A program made the position numbers and the translations under genes. This document shows positions 5,337-6,322 of a stretch of 6,322 nt of DNA, piece by piece. Positions within the stretch are counted from its first letter, which is position 1; every line of letters starts with the position of its first letter. The DNA is taken from assembly GCA_023266155.1 (NCBI GenBank), contig JAHFRS010000069.1, forward strand, positions 1-6,322, in the 5' to 3' direction. The DNA is from an archaeon. Its GTDB lineage: Archaea > Nanobdellota > Nanobdellia > Woesearchaeales > GW2011-AR9. The notes below the pieces were generated by a model, which saw nothing but the letters and a program-made list of their open reading frames with translations, ran no database searches and was not told the DNA's origin.

Positions 5337-5558
5337 ATGGAAACAGCAACTTTAGAACTCATTCATGAGGATTTGGAATTTCTGAAGGTAAAAGTAATTT
5401 CGATCGAAAACGAGCTCAAAGAGATTAAAGAGGAAGTTGAGCCGGAAGTGCGGGAAGAATACCTCCAGCGACTGAAAGAACTTGAAAAAGAAAAAGGCCA
5501 GGGAAGAAGATTTGAGAGCAAAGAAGAATTCTTGAGGTTCCTGGATAATGAAATATGA
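5337..5558 (+). CDS. RelE-partner antitoxin, coiled-coil type
   Basis: A 73-residue acidic protein made almost wholly of helix. Residues 6-53 show heptad-like spacing of Leu and Ile in a Glu/Lys-rich sequence ('LIHEDLEFLKVKVISIENEL' and beyond), a probable coiled coil for dimerisation. After a short basic-glycine hinge ('GQGRR', 54-58), the tail 'FESKEEFLRFLDNEI' is a likely amphipathic helix that would wrap the toxin. Such small helical antitoxins are typical partners of archaeal RelE. The classical RelB ribbon-helix-helix domain is not evident, so operon autoregulation is uncertain. The last 11 bases overlap the toxin start. The ATG is supported by the TATA box 27-28 nt upstream. Confidence 0.8.
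   Translation: METATLELIHEDLEFLKVKVISIENELKEIKEEVEPEVREEYLQRLKELEKEKGQGRRFESKEEFLRFLDNEI
5534..5538 (+). promoter_or_regulatory. Ribosome binding site of the toxin
   Basis: GAGGT inside the antitoxin reading frame, 9 nt before the toxin ATG at 5548. It allows toxin translation coupled to antitoxin translation on a message whose first gene appears leaderless. Confidence 0.5.
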
Positions 5559-5820
5559 AGTTATTCCAAGCTTACAGAGAATATTCAGTAAGCTCCGGAA
5601 GAAAGATCCCGTTGCTTATCAAGCTGTTTGGAAAAAGATTCGGGAAATTGTAGAAAGCGGCCATCCCGAACATTATAAACCGTTACGTTATGATCTGAAG
5701 AATAGGAAAAGAGTCCATATTCTTTCCTCATTTGTTCTTGTTTTTGAGTATGATCAAGAGCAGGATTGTTTGTTCTTTCTTGATTACGACCACCACGACG
5801 ATATTTACAAAAGACATTAA
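5548..5820 (+). CDS. RelE/ParE-superfamily toxin
   Basis: A 90-residue basic protein of normal RelE length. Helices at about 8-37 ('LQRIFSKLRKKDPVAYQAVWKKIREI') are followed by 'HYKPLRYDLKNRKRVHI' (42-58), then the strand 'SFVLVFEYDQE' and the C-terminal 'FLDYDHHDDIYK', a variant of the family's 'HRDEIY' ending. R47, R53, R55 and the C-terminal histidines and tyrosine are candidate catalytic or RNA-binding residues. Archaeal RelE proteins cut mRNA in the ribosomal A site, so this should inhibit translation unless bound by the preceding protein. ParE-type gyrase inhibition is less likely given this ending. It overlaps the antitoxin by 11 bases. Its stop codon touches the first of the repeated methyltransferase 3' ends. 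Confidence 0.87.
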   Translation: MKYEVIPSLQRIFSKLRKKDPVAYQAVWKKIREIVESGHPEHYKPLRYDLKNRKRVHILSSFVLVFEYDQEQDCLFFLDYDHHDDIYKRH

Positions 5821-5879
5821 ACTTTCTTAATTTTAGCCACAAAGAAACCATACTCACTTCGCTACGCTTCGTTCGTGAG

Positions 5880-5925
5880 TTTCTTTGTTGCACTTTATAT
5901 CTTCTTTATTTTGGCAACAAAGAAA
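5880..5925. repeat. 12-bp hairpin around the middle 3'-end copy
   Basis: TTTCTTTGTTGC (5880-5891) pairs perfectly with GCAACAAAGAAA (5914-5925); the 22-base loop holds the last codons and stop of the middle copy. Nine bases of the left arm can instead pair leftwards with ACAAAGAAA at 5839-5847, around the ACTCAC...GTGAGT palindrome. On the minus strand this lies downstream of the methyltransferase stop and could act as a terminator or mRNA 3' structure. Confidence 0.55.
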
Positions 5926-5945
5926 CCAGAGTCACTGCGTTCGTT

Positions 5946-5993
5946 GGTTTTTTCGTGATATTAATTTTTCCGAATTTTAGCCACGAAAAAACC
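5946..5993. repeat. 12-bp hairpin around the methyltransferase stop codon
   Basis: GGTTTTTTCGTG (5946-5957) and CACGAAAAAACC (5982-5993) are perfect inverted copies. The 24-base loop contains the stop codon of the methyltransferase. In the mRNA the coding end would fold back on the 3' flank, which could protect or terminate the transcript. Confidence 0.55.
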
Positions 5994-6322
5994 TTCCGTG
6001 TCATTATCCTGCGGCCAGATGCGAAGAGTGTGTTGGATGGAAGAGTGATACTTTTTACATTCAAATTCCAGAATGGGAGGAGAAGTTTTCAATCCTGCTA
6101 ATTTTACAGGAACAATCTCTGCCTCCGGAAACTTCTGCAACAGGAAATCAATAACTCCCTCATCCTCTTCCGGCTCGAGCGAACAAGTAGAGTAGACCAT
6201 TTCTCCGCCAGTTTTGAGATTCTTCAATGCATTTTCAATCAATTCTTTCTGCTGCTTGGCAATCTTACCCACCATCCCTGGATTCCAGATACTGATTGTT
6301 TTCAGACTTTTCCTGATTGTTC
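5961..6322 (-). CDS. NSUN-family RNA m5C methyltransferase, 3' part
   Basis: The C-terminal 119 codons of an RNA (cytosine-5) methyltransferase of the NOL1/NOP2/Sun family; the gene runs off the right edge, so the ATG at 6275 is internal. The first residues, 'TIRKSLKTISIWNPGMVGKI', follow where the family has its motif IV 'DAPCSG', which is outside the window. 'QKELIENALKNLKTGGEMVYSTCSLEPEEDEGVIDFLL' contains motif VI, and the cysteine in 'YSTCS' is the family's catalytic nucleophile. The end 'RIWPQDNDTEGFFVAKIRKN' is the usual final strand pair. The substrate is tRNA or rRNA, using SAM; the exact target base cannot be judged from this part. It converges on the toxin gene and is followed by two extra copies of its own end. 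Confidence 0.9.
   Translation of the reverse strand, partial: TIRKSLKTISIWNPGMVGKIAKQQKELIENALKNLKTGGEMVYSTCSLEPEEDEGVIDFLLQKFPEAEIVPVKLAGLKTSPPILEFECKKYHSSIQHTLRIWPQDNDTEGFFVAKIRKN

Larger units (their letters stand above)
5817..5993 (-). repeat. Triplicated 3' end of the methyltransferase gene
   Basis: The genuine gene ends with codons for GFFVAKIRKN and TAA (5961-5993). Two further blocks of the same 11 codons follow downstream in the same orientation: 5895-5927 gives GFFVAKIKKI-stop and 5817-5849 gives GFFVAKIKKV-stop. By eye the blocks share 27, 27 and 23 of 33 bases pairwise, and most mismatches are silent. The outer two share more upstream sequence ('TNE', then 'RS' and an acidic residue), with six extra bases including TAG in the 5817 copy. 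Offsets are 78 and 66 bases. No start codon or SAM-binding domain precedes the extra copies, so they are not separate genes. Confidence 0.75.

Noticed and set aside
5585..5893. A 102-residue minus-strand open frame across the toxin gene and the repeat array.
   Set aside because: It is antisense to a confident RelE toxin and its composition fits no protein family; the part beyond the toxin gene is explained by the repeat array.
5817..5993. CRISPR-like array, because of three regularly placed repeats.
   Set aside because: The units are the 3' coding ends of the adjacent gene with silent differences, unequal offsets (78 and 66 bases) and related, not unique, intervening sequence.

Overview
The window looks archaeal, probably a DPANN lineage such as Woesearchaeota or Pacearchaeota; the lineage is inferred from gene style only. 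Five transcription starts are marked by TATA-like boxes centred about 26-30 nt upstream of an ATG with no room for a leader, the usual archaeal leaderless layout. Where leaders exist they carry archaeal GGTG-type ribosome binding sites. Gene content agrees: a TrmB-type regulator, a short YrdC-domain protein, an M29-like aminopeptidase, an archaeal-style RelE toxin pair and an NSUN-type RNA m5C methyltransferase. No rRNA, tRNA, CRISPR array or transposase gene was seen.

Layout. 3-755 (+) is a TrmB-family regulator. It converges on a minus-strand wHTH-nucleotidyltransferase gene (about 818-1477) that appears broken by single-base shifts. Upstream of that, on the same strand, is a YrdC-domain threonylcarbamoyl-AMP synthase candidate (1518-2084), whose TATA box sits inside an inverted repeat. 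At 2164-2381 (-) are two tiny overlapping reading frames, 42 and 30 codons, with a TATA box and two ribosome binding sites in the right places. The space from 2428 to 2584 holds an 11-bp inverted repeat and a 9-bp direct repeat, between two divergent promoters. 2615-2977 (+) is a small helical protein with a TPR-like segment. It ends one base from the convergent stop of an unknown small protein (2979-3266, -), which follows a secreted or lipoprotein-like TIKI/ChaN/EreA-fold protein (3290-4045, -). A 348-residue M29-like aminopeptidase (4091-5137, -) is next.

The right end is the most unusual part. A RelE-type toxin-antitoxin pair (5337-5820, +) converges on the 3' part of an NSUN methyltransferase (5961 to the window edge, -). 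Between them the last ten codons of the methyltransferase plus the stop appear two further times in the same orientation (5817-5849 and 5895-5927), with many silent differences. A fourth, diverged copy of the C-terminal coding sequence lies on the other side of the toxin-antitoxin pair (5235-5288). The toxin-antitoxin pair is thus bracketed by direct copies of one gene's 3' end. This resembles repeated insertion at a gene terminus that regenerates the C-terminus each time. In the array, short arms alternate in orientation and form perfect 12-bp hairpins matched to individual copies.

No pathway unites the window. It reads as small independent units (regulator, tRNA modification, proteolysis, cell-surface protein, toxin-antitoxin) in a compact genome, with signs of decay at 818-1477 and of accretion at 5230-5993.
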